This document shows positions 29,647 through 38,952 of a stretch of DNA of 62,908 bases, piece by piece. The notes under the pieces were generated by a model. It ran no database searches. It saw nothing but the letters and a program-made list of their open reading frames with translations, and was not told the DNA's origin. How positions within the stretch are numbered: the stretch's first letter is position 1; each line of letters starts with the position of its first letter. Location of the stretch: positions 1-62,908 of IMG/VR virus record IMGVR_UViG_3300046724_000647; one strand, given 5' to 3'. The translations under genes were made by a program, and so were the position numbers. This DNA comes from a virus.

Positions 29647-30501
29647 ATGGCACCCACAGTGGCAGAAATCTTGAAACAGTCCGGAATGTCCGACGCAGAA
29701 ATCGCCGCACTCGACGCGCGCGTACTGACCGCCGCGACCACCGTCATTTCCACGGCCGCACAATTGGAAGCCCAGGCGAAGATCGATCGCGATGCCGCTG
29801 AACTGGCCGATCGCAATCAGCGCGCGCTGTACTCGGAGAAAATCGCGCCGGCGCTCAATGAATGGGGTGCCGATAAGGCAAACCTGGAAGCCGAGCGGGA
29901 CTTCTACAGAACTCAGGCCCAGTCGGCCAAGACCAATGGCTTCATTGCCAAGGATGCTCCGGGCTATGTGGCTCCGGCAAATGGCGATGCCAACCGCGGC
30001 AGCGACGGGAAGTATGTTCCCAACGCCGGCGGCGTCCCCGGTTCCCCGGCCTTCATGACACGCGCGGAAGGTTTGTCCGCCGTCAACCTTGCAACCTGGG
30101 CGGTTACCGAACACCAGCGATTGCACGGTGCTCCACTTCCCGACGACGTGGAAACACTCGACCGTGAAGCGACAGCACAGCGTATGCCCTTCCGCGATTA
30201 CGTTTCCAAGAAGTACGGTTTCGATGCCAAAAAGCAGGAAATCGCAACTGCCCGCGAAAACGCCAAGATCGAATCCGTTGTTGCTGAACGCCTCAAAGAA
30301 AACGACCGCAAGTGGGCGGAAAAAGTGGGAAGCAACCCCAATGTCGCCGCCGGAACGCCGTCCCAGTTCACGCAACTGAAGGCTGGCGTCGATTCGAAGC
30401 AAATTAAGGACCCGTTGATGATGAACAAGCAGGAACGCCATGCCCAGACATCACAACTGATTAACCGTGAGATTGCCGACAACGCCGCGGCAGTGCACTA
30501 A
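29647..30501 (+). CDS. Candidate scaffolding protein
   Basis: The 284-residue product is mostly helical and charged, with coiled segments (LEAQAKIDRDAAELADRNQR, ARENAKIESVVAERLKENDR) and a disordered Gly/Asn/Pro centre. It has no Cys and lies directly before the major capsid gene. These are standard traits of internal scaffolds. GGAG precedes the ATG. Confidence 0.65.
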   Translation: MAPTVAEILKQSGMSDAEIAALDARVLTAATTVISTAAQLEAQAKIDRDAAELADRNQRALYSEKIAPALNEWGADKANLEAERDFYRTQAQSAKTNGFIAKDAPGYVAPANGDANRGSDGKYVPNAGGVPGSPAFMTRAEGLSAVNLATWAVTEHQRLHGAPLPDDVETLDREATAQRMPFRDYVSKKYGFDAKKQEIATARENAKIESVVAERLKENDRKWAEKVGSNPNVAAGTPSQFTQLKAGVDSKQIKDPLMMNKQERHAQTSQLINREIADNAAAVH

Positions 30502-30526
30502 CTGAACGCGCTGAAGGAGATACCCG

Positions 30527-31753
30527 ATGGCCGATCCGCTGTATAACGAAATTGACGCCACAAATCTGGAAAGCGTCCGAAAGAACGTCGTTTTTCAGAA
30601 CCTGTTCGTCGACACGCCCTTTCAAGCCAAGCTTCGCCGTGCCGGCGTCTGGGATCCGTTCCTGGGTGGATCGGGCATGATGGAGGGCTTCATTTACGGA
30701 CGTCCGCAGGGCGCCGCGGTCTCTCCTGGCCAGACGGTCACCGTCACACGCCAGCAGCAGAACACCGGCATGAAGTTCGTGCCCAAGGCGTACGTATCCT
30801 GGAATCCACTCGATGACTGGGAATTGGATGACGGTTCAGGAACCGGCGGCGTGATCAATTCCGGCCCGGCGATGATCGCCAACCAGTACCAGATCCTGAT
30901 GGAAAACATGGTGGAGATGATCAACACCATGATCGAGATGGACTCGTTCCGTCACGGTCAGGCTACCGCGACAGGAGTCGCCGACAACCGGATTCTGGAT
31001 TCCAACGGATTGTCCGAGGCGCTCAACAACGGTATCGATCCATCGTGGGACGGGAATTACTTCACGACATACGGTGGAGCAACCCGAAACACGACCATCG
31101 GCAAGGCGCTCAACAGCACGCCGCTGTATCTGGGAACGCTGACCGGCGCCACCGGCCAGATTGACTTCAACGCTCTCATGCGAATGTGGGCTCAGTGTAC
31201 GGTGGCCGGCGGAAAACCCGACCTCGGCATCACCAACGTTCTCGGATTTGTCGCCATCGCCAATGCGCTCGATGCTCAACGGCGCGACGTGTCCAACAAA
31301 AACCACGACATTCAGTGGGATGGCTTGAATTTCAACTCGGTTGATATTTACGCCGATCCGCTGGCGCCTTCCGCGCTGGCTGGAAACTTCCTGTCCCTAG
31401 CTCCGGCGGGTGGAACCGCCCTGAACAACAACTTGGTGGACGGCGCCGGTAACTCCACTCAGACCGGGACGTTCACCACGCCGACATTCACCGGAATTGC
31501 GACTGGTGCGGCCAACACGACCGGTTCCAACCTTCCATCGAATACCCTGGTCACCGTCGGTGAAGTCCTGTTCTTCCTCGAGGCGGCATCTTTCAAGATT
31601 CGGCCGACGAACAAGAAGGGCTGGAACTACGGCTTGCGTCGTTCACCGATGCCGAACAACGTCAGCATGGATGCCCTGTTCATGCGACTTGGCACGAATC
31701 TTTACAACGTGATGCCGCGCCACAACTGCCAGGCGTATGGCTTCAGCGCATAA
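30527..31753 (+). CDS. Major capsid protein
   Basis: The 408-residue product has an N-terminal arm (VRKNVVFQNLFVDTPFQAKL) and a central FVPKAYVSWNPLDDWELDD. A long helix follows (YQILMENMVEMINTMIEMDS). Near the end are a surface-exposed Gly/Thr/Asn insertion and RRSPMPNNVSMDALFMRLG. Size, position after the scaffold and before decoration proteins, and GGAG before the ATG all fit an HK97-fold capsid subunit. Confidence 0.8.
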   Translation: MADPLYNEIDATNLESVRKNVVFQNLFVDTPFQAKLRRAGVWDPFLGGSGMMEGFIYGRPQGAAVSPGQTVTVTRQQQNTGMKFVPKAYVSWNPLDDWELDDGSGTGGVINSGPAMIANQYQILMENMVEMINTMIEMDSFRHGQATATGVADNRILDSNGLSEALNNGIDPSWDGNYFTTYGGATRNTTIGKALNSTPLYLGTLTGATGQIDFNALMRMWAQCTVAGGKPDLGITNVLGFVAIANALDAQRRDVSNKNHDIQWDGLNFNSVDIYADPLAPSALAGNFLSLAPAGGTALNNNLVDGAGNSTQTGTFTTPTFTGIATGAANTTGSNLPSNTLVTVGEVLFFLEAASFKIRPTNKKGWNYGLRRSPMPNNVSMDALFMRLGTNLYNVMPRHNCQAYGFSA

Positions 31754-31765
31754 AGGAGAACGACA

Positions 31766-32371
31766 TTGCCTTTTCAACCGATAACACCAACTTGGTTTGC
31801 TCTCAACGCCTGCAATGATCTGTCTCCGACAGGGCTGGTCGATTCTCGTACCGGCGCAGCGTACTTTGCAGGCGGCCTGAACCTTGGGGACTTTTTCGAC
31901 CTCACGGAATCAGAAGCCAACGCTCTGTCGTACGTACCGGCTGCGGGGACGTCGGTTCAGCTTCACGCTGGACGATATCGCCGAGTTCAGGTCGACTCCG
32001 GCGCCACGGCTTCGAATGTGAAAGTCGGAACGGTCGGACTGATGGGCGCAGGCCAACAGCCTCAATTGAACCGCGTCACCAGCTACGACAAGGGGATTGT
32101 GGCCGCGCATGTGGTCATCTTCCTGAACACGGTCACTCCTGGAAACTTCTGCTTCGTGCAGGAATTGGGAGTCGCCAGCGTGTTGATGGGTTCGACCTTG
32201 CAAAAGGCCACGCCGGTCACTGGGGACATCATCGTGTCGACGACACTGGGCGTCGGCCAGGATACGACAGCACAGACGGTCGACATCGCAACCCTGGGTA
32301 TCGCTCTGACCGCACCGTCCCCGAATACGCTGGGTCTGGTCCTTCTGGATCGACCAACAATTCAGGGATAA
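31766..32371 (+). CDS. Head decoration-type protein, TTG start
   Basis: AAAGGAG lies before the TTG. The 201-residue product is beta-rich (VQLHAGRYRRVQVDSGATA, VGTVGLMGAGQQPQLNRV) with little charge, and lies directly after the capsid gene. That is the usual place of decoration proteins. No family is certain. Confidence 0.5.
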   Translation: MPFQPITPTWFALNACNDLSPTGLVDSRTGAAYFAGGLNLGDFFDLTESEANALSYVPAAGTSVQLHAGRYRRVQVDSGATASNVKVGTVGLMGAGQQPQLNRVTSYDKGIVAAHVVIFLNTVTPGNFCFVQELGVASVLMGSTLQKATPVTGDIIVSTTLGVGQDTTAQTVDIATLGIALTAPSPNTLGLVLLDRPTIQG

Positions 32372-32381
32372 AAGGAGTCGC

Positions 32382-32705
32382 ATGGTTATAAGTCTTTTCA
32401 AGGGTTATCCGGACCGGATGGGAAAGCGATTTGCCTTCGCTGGCTCTGGAGTAGGACCGACATCCTATGACGCCACCGGAAAGGATCCGGTTTCTGTTCC
32501 GGTCTTCAACACCTACATCGACGTCCTGCATGGCGGTACAACCGTGAGCGGAACCTACATCCTCAGAGCGGTTCCATCTTTAGGTGGCGTTCGGGCCACA
32601 TGGAAGTTGATCTGGGTCACGGCGTCGACAGGAACCGAAGTGGTGGGCGGCACCAACCTTTCCGCAGAGAAGGTGATTCTTGGCGGATTCGGCGGAATGT
32701 ACTAG
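32382..32705 (+). CDS. Hypothetical head protein, 107 residues
   Basis: AAAGGAG precedes the ATG. Small, beta-rich (TYILRAVPSLGGVRATWKLI). It is the last gene before a terminator, in the decoration position. Function unknown. Confidence 0.5.
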   Translation: MVISLFKGYPDRMGKRFAFAGSGVGPTSYDATGKDPVSVPVFNTYIDVLHGGTTVSGTYILRAVPSLGGVRATWKLIWVTASTGTEVVGGTNLSAEKVILGGFGGMY

Positions 32706-32731
32706 AGACCAATTACAAACGCGGTGAAATG

Positions 32732-32768
32732 GCGTCCGTCCGGCGGTTTTCGGACGGGCGCCTTTTTC
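32732..32768 (+). terminator. Intrinsic terminator after capsid genes
   Basis: A 12-bp stem GGCGTCCGTCCG/CGGACGGGCGCC (32732-32743 with 32752-32763, one G-U) is followed by TTTTT. It closes the head-protein block. Confidence 0.85.
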
Positions 32769-32783
32769 GTTTGAGGAGGAATC

Positions 32784-32966
32784 ATGGCAAATTGGATCCA
32801 GGGTGCAACGGATAAGATGAAAGCGAAAGGAACACTGGGTTCCTTCGGTAAGGCCACTCCAAAGAAGATCGCGCACGCGAAGAAAGAAGGCGGCGCCATG
32901 GAAAAGAAGGCCGTCTTCGCCGAAAACATGAAAAAGATTTCCCAGAAACGGCACGGAGGCAAATAA
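32784..32966 (+). CDS. 60-residue basic protein
   Basis: GAGGAGG precedes the ATG. Lys-rich helices (DKMKAKGTLGSFGKATPKK, FAENMKKISQKRHGGK). It resembles the other tiny basic proteins between structural genes and may bind DNA in the head. Confidence 0.55.
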   Translation: MANWIQGATDKMKAKGTLGSFGKATPKKIAHAKKEGGAMEKKAVFAENMKKISQKRHGGK

Positions 32967-33986
32967 GTGTCTTTCGCGAAGATGGCATTCAGTCTGACCG
33001 GCCAGATTCCCGGGATGGAAATGCCGCTGGCACAGTCGACGCTGAACGAAGCCCTGGGCCGGATCTACGACGAGCAGGTCTGGAGTTTCCAGTTCAAGGA
33101 AAATGGCTGGTTCACGCCCGGGCTCAAGTTTGCGTCCACGTCATCGACGGCATCTTCGGGAACAATCACCGCAACCCGGTTCAGCACATCGGTTGTGGGG
33201 GATGCGACGGCGGCGGCGCTCTGGGTGGCCTACAACATTGCCGGAACGCTGCCGTTGTTGACGCAATTCCAGATTCGGAGTCCGCGCTATTCGCTCTACA
33301 ACATCATCGCGTTCGATGGGGTGAATACTTTTACGCTCGATCGGCCGTGGATGGATCCCGACGGAGCCCAATTGGCGTACATGATCTATCAGGCGTACTT
33401 CCCGGTACCGGGCGTGGCCAGGGATTTCAAGCGTTTCCTCGAGATTCGCGATACCACCAACGCGGCGCCGATCGATTTCTGGACGCTCAGTCGCATTGAT
33501 TTGTCGATCAAGGACCCGCAGCGCCAGGGATTCAATCAGCCGGCGTTTGCGGTCCCCTACGAACCGGATTCTCGCGCCGGCAGTGCGACTCTGGGGAATA
33601 TGCTCTGGGAACTATGGGGGCATCCCCTGAGTCAGCTGCCGTATACGTTCAGTTATTTGCGCCGCGGCGATTTGCTGACCTTTCCGTCCGACGATGTTCC
33701 CTATCCGCTGACCGAAGAACTGGTCATGTGGAGGGCCAAAGAAGTCGGATGCTTGTGGAAGGAAGCCCAGAAAGGCGACGGGGTCCAGCGCGGTGCTGGT
33801 GCCGACTGGCAGTTTCTGGCTTCGGCGGCCAACAAGGAATACATGCGGGAACTGAAGATCATTTCCGACCGCGATCGCGATTTGGTGAATTTCTATTTCA
33901 ATCGGTACGTCCGCAATTCGTCGATCGGCCAGTGGGGTGATGGTTACGCCAACATTCAAGGAAATTTAAATGTTGGAAGGTTCTAA
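32967..33986 (+). CDS. Head-tail connector / adaptor-like protein A
   Basis: GTG start directly after the previous stop. The 339-residue product begins PLAQSTLNEALGRIYDEQVW and has aromatic strands through the middle. It ends with a helical region (RELKIISDRDRDLVNFYFNR). Order after capsid and before lysis and tail genes suits a podovirus connector. The gene is overlapped at its end by the antisense endonuclease gene. Confidence 0.5.
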   Translation: MSFAKMAFSLTGQIPGMEMPLAQSTLNEALGRIYDEQVWSFQFKENGWFTPGLKFASTSSTASSGTITATRFSTSVVGDATAAALWVAYNIAGTLPLLTQFQIRSPRYSLYNIIAFDGVNTFTLDRPWMDPDGAQLAYMIYQAYFPVPGVARDFKRFLEIRDTTNAAPIDFWTLSRIDLSIKDPQRQGFNQPAFAVPYEPDSRAGSATLGNMLWELWGHPLSQLPYTFSYLRRGDLLTFPSDDVPYPLTEELVMWRAKEVGCLWKEAQKGDGVQRGAGADWQFLASAANKEYMRELKIISDRDRDLVNFYFNRYVRNSSIGQWGDGYANIQGNLNVGRF

Positions 33987-34499
33987 ACGATGCGAATAAG
34001 AAAACTCTCCGAACGTCTCCTGAGCTGCCTTCGCTCTTGCGGCGATTGCATCCGATATTTCATGAAACGAGCCAAGGTATCTGTTTCTTCCTTTTACGCC
34101 GATTTGCGCTGTCCATTTGCCTTTGGCTGGATTCCACGCAATTCCGGTATGTCCAGATTTCGAATCGACCCTAACTTTTCTATTTTGTGCATTCTGGGCC
34201 GAAGTGGCGAACCGAAGATTGCGCCTCCGGTTGTCGAGAGTGGTGCCATTCCTGTGATCCAGAAGGTCTCCGGATTTAGCTTTCATGATTATTCGGTGCA
34301 TCGACGGTCCGCCTTTGTTTCGTCTTGCGTAAAAGCTTTTGGTTCGAGGATGCCAATAGGCGGTCCAGCACCATTGCATCAGCCAGTCGTAGTCCGACGC
34401 GTCAACGATCGCGGTTTGCCCCTTGGTAAGAGCGATGTATTTGATAGATTGATCCAGCGGCTGAATAACTTCGTGTCTGATAACACGCGGTGTGCCCAT
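33966..34499 (-). CDS. HNH-AP2 homing endonuclease on the opposite strand
   Basis: The 177-residue product has a central MHRIIMKAKSGDLLDHRNG, the HNH_3 core TTLDNRRRNLRFATSAQNAQ, and a C-terminal AP2 domain (HTGIAWNPAKGKWTAQIGV, then YLGSFHEISDAIAARAKAAQ). It lies antisense between two structural genes and overlaps the upstream gene's last 21 nt. It is a mobile insertion, not part of the operon. Confidence 0.8.
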   Translation of the reverse strand: MGTPRVIRHEVIQPLDQSIKYIALTKGQTAIVDASDYDWLMQWCWTAYWHPRTKSFYARRNKGGPSMHRIIMKAKSGDLLDHRNGTTLDNRRRNLRFATSAQNAQNRKVRVDSKSGHTGIAWNPAKGKWTAQIGVKGRNRYLGSFHEISDAIAARAKAAQETFGEFSYSHRLEPSNI

Positions 34500-34560
34500 G
34501 AGGAAACTCCATTCCTTGTGCGGCGTTCAGCCGCTTTCGTATTTTAACAGGAGACCAAAA

Positions 34561-34965
34561 ATGTCAGGTCAAATTCTAACCGTCAACGCCGGGATTTATC
34601 CGGGGACCGCAAAGGCGGAATTGCTCCACGTCAACCAGCAAGCGTATTTGCTGAAGGCCACACGGATTTTCAGCGGACAGGCCAGTGTTGCAGTCCAAAT
34701 CGAGCGAGGCAACCGTGGTTTTTACCCATGGGGGCTTGCCGCTCAAGTGGAGTTTTCGGGTGTTCCGGGGACCTTCGATATTGAGATTGCAGGATCGGAA
34801 GATGATCGGGATGCCAGTTACGTGAACCTGGTCAAGATCAGCGCCGTCAACTCAAGCAACATCGGTCGAGCCGACCTGGGCGTTAGCCTCTGGCCGAAGT
34901 TTGTACGTGCGAACGTCGTGACGCTGACCAATGACGTGCTGACAACGTTCCTGCTCACTCGCTAA
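34561..34965 (+). CDS. Hypothetical virion protein, 134 residues
   Basis: AACAGGAGACC precedes the ATG. The product is beta-rich (QAYLLKATRIFSGQASVAVQ, FDIEIAGSEDDRDAS) with no coils. It is probably a small tail or head component; function unknown. Confidence 0.5.
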   Translation: MSGQILTVNAGIYPGTAKAELLHVNQQAYLLKATRIFSGQASVAVQIERGNRGFYPWGLAAQVEFSGVPGTFDIEIAGSEDDRDASYVNLVKISAVNSSNIGRADLGVSLWPKFVRANVVTLTNDVLTTFLLTR

Positions 34966-34988
34966 GTAATTTCAAAACAGGGAGCAAG

Positions 34989-35333
34989 ATGCACTTTAAG
35001 GTTGGAGTTCTAATTACTGGGATGTTGGCGAGTATGCCAATGGCATTCGCTGTCGATTTTTCGCATCCCCCCGCCGCGCTGACCGGTTGGATGGGGTTTG
35101 TCATTGCATTGTTTGGCGTGCTGGGGCTTCTGCAACTGGGCCTGGTGAAATATATCCTCAAGCCGGCCATTATGGACGAAATGAAAGGGATGGTGTCGGG
35201 TGTGGACTTCAAGGCCCATACCAGTGACGACAAGCGATTCCAGGACGATGTGAACGAATTCATGGGGGAAGTTCGTGACGAATTGGGGATTGAACGTCGA
35301 AAAATGGCCCGCCGCAAGGGGGATCCCCGGTAA
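34989..35333 (+). CDS. Holin-like membrane protein
   Basis: The 114-residue product has an N-terminal hydrophobic signal-like segment (VGVLITGMLASMPMAFA) and a second membrane helix (WMGFVIALFGVLGLLQLGLV). A charged C-terminal tail follows (FMGEVRDELGIERRKMARRK). It immediately precedes the endolysin gene (TAATG overlap), so a lysis role such as holin or pinholin is likely. Confidence 0.5.
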   Translation: MHFKVGVLITGMLASMPMAFAVDFSHPPAALTGWMGFVIALFGVLGLLQLGLVKYILKPAIMDEMKGMVSGVDFKAHTSDDKRFQDDVNEFMGEVRDELGIERRKMARRKGDPR

Positions 35334-35722
35334 TGGACTGGAGTAGCATCAAGCATTTCAAGCCGAAGGAATTCGATAGTCCGGACCTGCCGGGTTCTGG
35401 CGACAGCATGGACTTTGGATTCGTCAAGAAACTTGACGTTCTCCGGGATCTTTGCGGCTTTCCACTGATCGTCGCTTCCGGCTACCGAACCCCGGCGCAC
35501 AACACAGCGGTTGGAGGATTGGCCGCTTCGGCGCATCTGACCGGAGAGGCGGTCGACATCCGATGCCTGACGACTCAGGCGCGGTTCCTGATTCTGGGAA
35601 ACGCGTTCAGTCTCGGTTTCAGGCGGGTTGGAGTCGGCGACGCATTTATTCATCTCGACGATTCGGCAACGCTGGATCAACGGGTGTTTTGGTTGTATCC
35701 ACCGAAGACGGCCATCACTTAA
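35333..35722 (+). CDS. Endolysin, M15 D-Ala-D-Ala carboxypeptidase-like
   Basis: The 129-residue product has the M15 zinc-peptidase motifs. SAHLTGEAVDI carries His68 and Asp75, and FIHLD carries His107. N-terminal HFKPKEFDSPD matches the peptidoglycan-peptidase start, and VASGYRTPAHN is the conserved basic motif. It cleaves peptidoglycan peptides at lysis. It is flanked by two membrane-protein genes that could be holin and spanin-like partners. Confidence 0.85.
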   Translation: MDWSSIKHFKPKEFDSPDLPGSGDSMDFGFVKKLDVLRDLCGFPLIVASGYRTPAHNTAVGGLAASAHLTGEAVDIRCLTTQARFLILGNAFSLGFRRVGVGDAFIHLDDSATLDQRVFWLYPPKTAIT

Positions 35723-35734
35723 AAGGGGGTTTCC

Positions 35735-35929
35735 ATGCCACTGATTTACGTCGTCATCGTCCTGCTCGTGGTTGGAGTTCTGCTATACCTGGTCAACACG
35801 CTGCCGTACGTCGATGCGAAGATCAAAACGATCATCAATGCAGTCGTCCTGATTGTGGTCGTTCTCTGGGTGTTGCAGTTGTTTGGAATTCTCGACTACC
35901 TGACCACCATCAGGGTTCCGCGCCGCTGA
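35735..35929 (+). CDS. Small two-helix membrane protein (Thivi_2564-like)
   Basis: The 64-residue product consists of MPLIYVVIVLLVVGVLLYLV and a second helix (INAVVLIVVVLWVLQLFG) separated by VDAKIKT, with a basic end. The pattern resembles the small Thivi_2564-type membrane family. It lies next to the endolysin and could be an additional holin. Confidence 0.6.
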   Translation: MPLIYVVIVLLVVGVLLYLVNTLPYVDAKIKTIINAVVLIVVVLWVLQLFGILDYLTTIRVPRR

Positions 35930-35931
35930 GA

Positions 35932-35963
35932 CAAAAAAAGAGGCCGGGACACCGATCCCGGCC
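35932..35963 (-). terminator. Minus-strand intrinsic terminator inside a rightward operon
   Basis: GGCCGGGA/TCCCGGCC (35942-35949 with 35956-35963) is followed on the minus strand by TCTTTTTTTG. No minus-strand gene ends here, so it would stop antisense transcription. Confidence 0.55.
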
Positions 35964-36012
35964 CGCAAACAAGAAAGGTTTAATACATGAACAGGAGGCA
36001 CTCTAGCACGCG

Positions 36013-37356
36013 ATGGCGTATTCGTACATAAGTTTTGGGCAAATGAAGACGGCTCTGGCGCAGCGCCTGACCGATCTGACCAAGCAGTTCTGGTCGGATG
36101 CGGAACTGGGCGCCATTGTGCTGGAATCCCTTCAGTCGTTCAATGCGATGGCGAATTTCTATCGTGAAGAGTTCACGTTCAACACTCAGGCCAATATCAC
36201 ATGGTACGACCTGACCAACAATACGCAGATTCCGTCGACGTTGCGCGTCATGTCTCAAACCGATCTTTCGGTACTGAACATGATGCAGTACCACCTGCTC
36301 GAGCCATTGACGTCGACCTATCCACTGGCATGGACGGGCTCTTTGCAGTTCAGCATTACCGATCTTCTCAACGCCTTGCAGCAGACCCGCGACGAGGTCC
36401 TGTCCGATAGCCTCTGCACGATCACCGAAAGCCTGATCAACGCGCCGATCGGGCGAACGTTCCTCCTGCAGACCGTCATCGGCCTCCGCCGCGTGGTCTG
36501 GATTCCCGCTTCATCTGGATTTTCGCTCAACACCCTGGTTCCATCGGATCTCTGGGCTCAACAGTCCTTTGAGTCCGACTTCGCGCAGTCGCCAAACGGA
36601 ACCCCGGCCACCTATCGGTTGTCGACCGAACCCCCTCTGGGATTCGATGTGGATATTCAGCCTGGCGTTCCGGGCCAATACGACATCCTGACGGTGAATG
36701 CGGGCGGGGATTTGACGATCGCGAATTCCACGATCCTGCCGATTCCCAACGACTGGTGCTGGGTGACCAAATGGGGCGCGCTGGCTCAATTGCTGGGACG
36801 CGACAGCGTGGCTGCGGATCCATTCCGCGCGAAGTACTGCGAAATGCGCTATCTGGAAGGAATCACCGCCATGAAATCGGCGCCGGCGCTTCTGGGCGCG
36901 CGCATCAACAACGTTCCGGTGACGATCACTCCGGTTACGGCCGGAGATTTCTACGATGCCAACTGGCAGGGACAGGCAGCCGGAGTGCCGGCGGCGATTT
37001 ACTATGCCGGGTTGAATTTGATCGGCCTGGCGCCGACGCCGCTGACGGCGTTGAACTCCGTGACGGCCAGCGTCGTTCGAAACATGGTACTTCCCACACT
37101 CGATGCGGACTTCGTCCAGATTGCCCGGGATGATCTCTCGGCGGTGCTCGACGAGGGCCAGCACATCGCCATGTTTAAGTGCGGCGGTGCTGAATTCGCG
37201 TCCACATTCCCACTGCATGGGAACTTCCTGCGACGGTGCGCCGTCCGGAATTCCAAACTGATGGCCATGTCGCTGTTCCTCGAGTTCATGGATGGACAGG
37301 GACAGGGCGATGAACGCCTCCATCCGTCGTTCCAGGGAGAACTGGCTAAATCGTGA
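36013..37356 (+). CDS. Connector / tail-adaptor-like protein B
   Basis: The 447-residue product begins YISFGQMKTALAQRLTDLTK, with a helical N-terminus followed by beta-rich segments. It ends with a C-terminal domain containing HIAMFKCGGAEFASTFPLHG. The layout and place after the lysis genes suit a head-to-tail or tail-tube protein. AGGAGG is present but 14-15 nt upstream, so expression may rely on coupling. Confidence 0.45.
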   Translation: MAYSYISFGQMKTALAQRLTDLTKQFWSDAELGAIVLESLQSFNAMANFYREEFTFNTQANITWYDLTNNTQIPSTLRVMSQTDLSVLNMMQYHLLEPLTSTYPLAWTGSLQFSITDLLNALQQTRDEVLSDSLCTITESLINAPIGRTFLLQTVIGLRRVVWIPASSGFSLNTLVPSDLWAQQSFESDFAQSPNGTPATYRLSTEPPLGFDVDIQPGVPGQYDILTVNAGGDLTIANSTILPIPNDWCWVTKWGALAQLLGRDSVAADPFRAKYCEMRYLEGITAMKSAPALLGARINNVPVTITPVTAGDFYDANWQGQAAGVPAAIYYAGLNLIGLAPTPLTALNSVTASVVRNMVLPTLDADFVQIARDDLSAVLDEGQHIAMFKCGGAEFASTFPLHGNFLRRCAVRNSKLMAMSLFLEFMDGQGQGDERLHPSFQGELAKS

Positions 37357-37371
37357 AGGTGAAATCGAACC

Positions 37372-38934
37372 ATGTTTAAGATTCAAGGCTGGGTTGAAAA
37401 GGGAAATACCGTCATTCAGACGTCAGGGTTGCCGTCCTCCAACAAGGCACAGGGATCATTTCCAAGCGCGCTGGTGACCGTGATCATTCACGGGACAGCC
37501 ACCCTGGCAACGCTCTACTCCGATGACAATCTTTCGCCGACGCCGCTGGCGAATCCATTCACGTCCAATTCGGACGGATCGTTTGGCTTCTACGCGGTCA
37601 GCGGTCGATATGACATCACGTTCTCCGGCGGCACGCTGACCGCACCGTTCACCTTGTCGGATGTGACCAATGGCGCCGGCGGAGGCAGCGGTAACGTGAT
37701 CGGGCCATTATCGGCGGTCAACAACGACGTTGCCGTGTTCGATGGAGTCACGGGAAGTTTGATTAAGGACAGCGGCCAGACGATCGCGCAGATCATCGCT
37801 TTGGCCGGCGTGACTCTTCCGAGTGTCAACGACGGTCGATTGACGCTGGCATCGGGATTCCCAGTGTTCGCGCCGGTTCCGGCGACACCATCATCGACGA
37901 ACACTGGAACCGAAATCGTCACCTTCGCCACCGATCCGGGATGGCCAACGGGAACCATCGTCACTCCGGCCAGCACCTTGGCAGGACTGACAGCCGGAAC
38001 ACGTTATTATTTCGGGCGTCTCTCGAGTTTAACCGGAGCGTTTTATACGTCGCTGGCAAATGCGAATGCGAACACGAGCAAGGTCGACCTGACGGCCAGC
38101 GTGACGCAGCAGATCATTCCCAGTGGAATCACGCAAACGTCGATCATCTTTACTCCCTATAAGGGCGACAAACTTAGCCTGTTTGACGGAGTGTCCACAT
38201 GGACGACGATCAGCTTCATTGAGACCTCTCTAGCCTTGGGAACACTGACGTCTGGGCTTCCTTACGATGTGTTCGCGTTCAACAACAGCGGAACCATGGC
38301 ACTGGAACTTCTGGCCTGGTCCAGCGCAACAGTCCGCGCAACGGCCATCGTCAAGCAGAATGGCGTGTGGGTCAAAAGCGGGGCGACGACACGGCGATTG
38401 CTGGGGAGCATCTACACCGATTCCACATTGACGACGATCGACGATGCTGGCGGAATTGCATCGGCCGTAGGGGCTCAACGCTACGTTTCCAACCTTGAAA
38501 ATCGAGTGTCGGCGCCGGTCTACGTTTGGATGAGTGGTTCCTGGAACTACTCCAGCGCGACAGTCGAGCAAGCCAATGCGACTGCCGGCGCGAAGGTCAG
38601 TCTGATGGATACGATTGGCGATGCCAAGATTGATCTCAGTCTTCTCGTACGGCTCAACAATACGATCATCGCAAACGGCGGATCGGCTGGATTCGGAACC
38701 GACAGCGTGACCGTATTTGATAATTTTCACGGCAGCGTTTGTAATCCGGTGTCGAATGCCGCCAACAACCCCGCGACCGGCAGCGCGAATTATCGGAATC
38801 GGTTGCTGGGAAAGCACGATATCAATTGGCTGGAAAATGGTACAGGTTCCGGCGTGTCGACGTGGTGGGGCCAGAATGCCTTGACTGCCGGTAATGCGAT
38901 ACAGGACGGAATCGTCGGAGATTTTTTGTGTTGA
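37372..38934 (+). CDS. Tail fibre / receptor-binding candidate
   Basis: The 520-residue product is rich in Ser, Thr, Gly, Asn and short beta strands. GGGSGNVIGPLSAVNNDVAV is a typical fibre linker followed by a shaft-like region, and the C-terminus (about 400-520) looks globular. It has no coiled coil. A host-recognition role is inferred from composition and position among tail genes. Confidence 0.6.
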   Translation: MFKIQGWVEKGNTVIQTSGLPSSNKAQGSFPSALVTVIIHGTATLATLYSDDNLSPTPLANPFTSNSDGSFGFYAVSGRYDITFSGGTLTAPFTLSDVTNGAGGGSGNVIGPLSAVNNDVAVFDGVTGSLIKDSGQTIAQIIALAGVTLPSVNDGRLTLASGFPVFAPVPATPSSTNTGTEIVTFATDPGWPTGTIVTPASTLAGLTAGTRYYFGRLSSLTGAFYTSLANANANTSKVDLTASVTQQIIPSGITQTSIIFTPYKGDKLSLFDGVSTWTTISFIETSLALGTLTSGLPYDVFAFNNSGTMALELLAWSSATVRATAIVKQNGVWVKSGATTRRLLGSIYTDSTLTTIDDAGGIASAVGAQRYVSNLENRVSAPVYVWMSGSWNYSSATVEQANATAGAKVSLMDTIGDAKIDLSLLVRLNNTIIANGGSAGFGTDSVTVFDNFHGSVCNPVSNAANNPATGSANYRNRLLGKHDINWLENGTGSGVSTWWGQNALTAGNAIQDGIVGDFLC

Positions 38935-38952
38935 TTCAGATGAGGAGGACCC

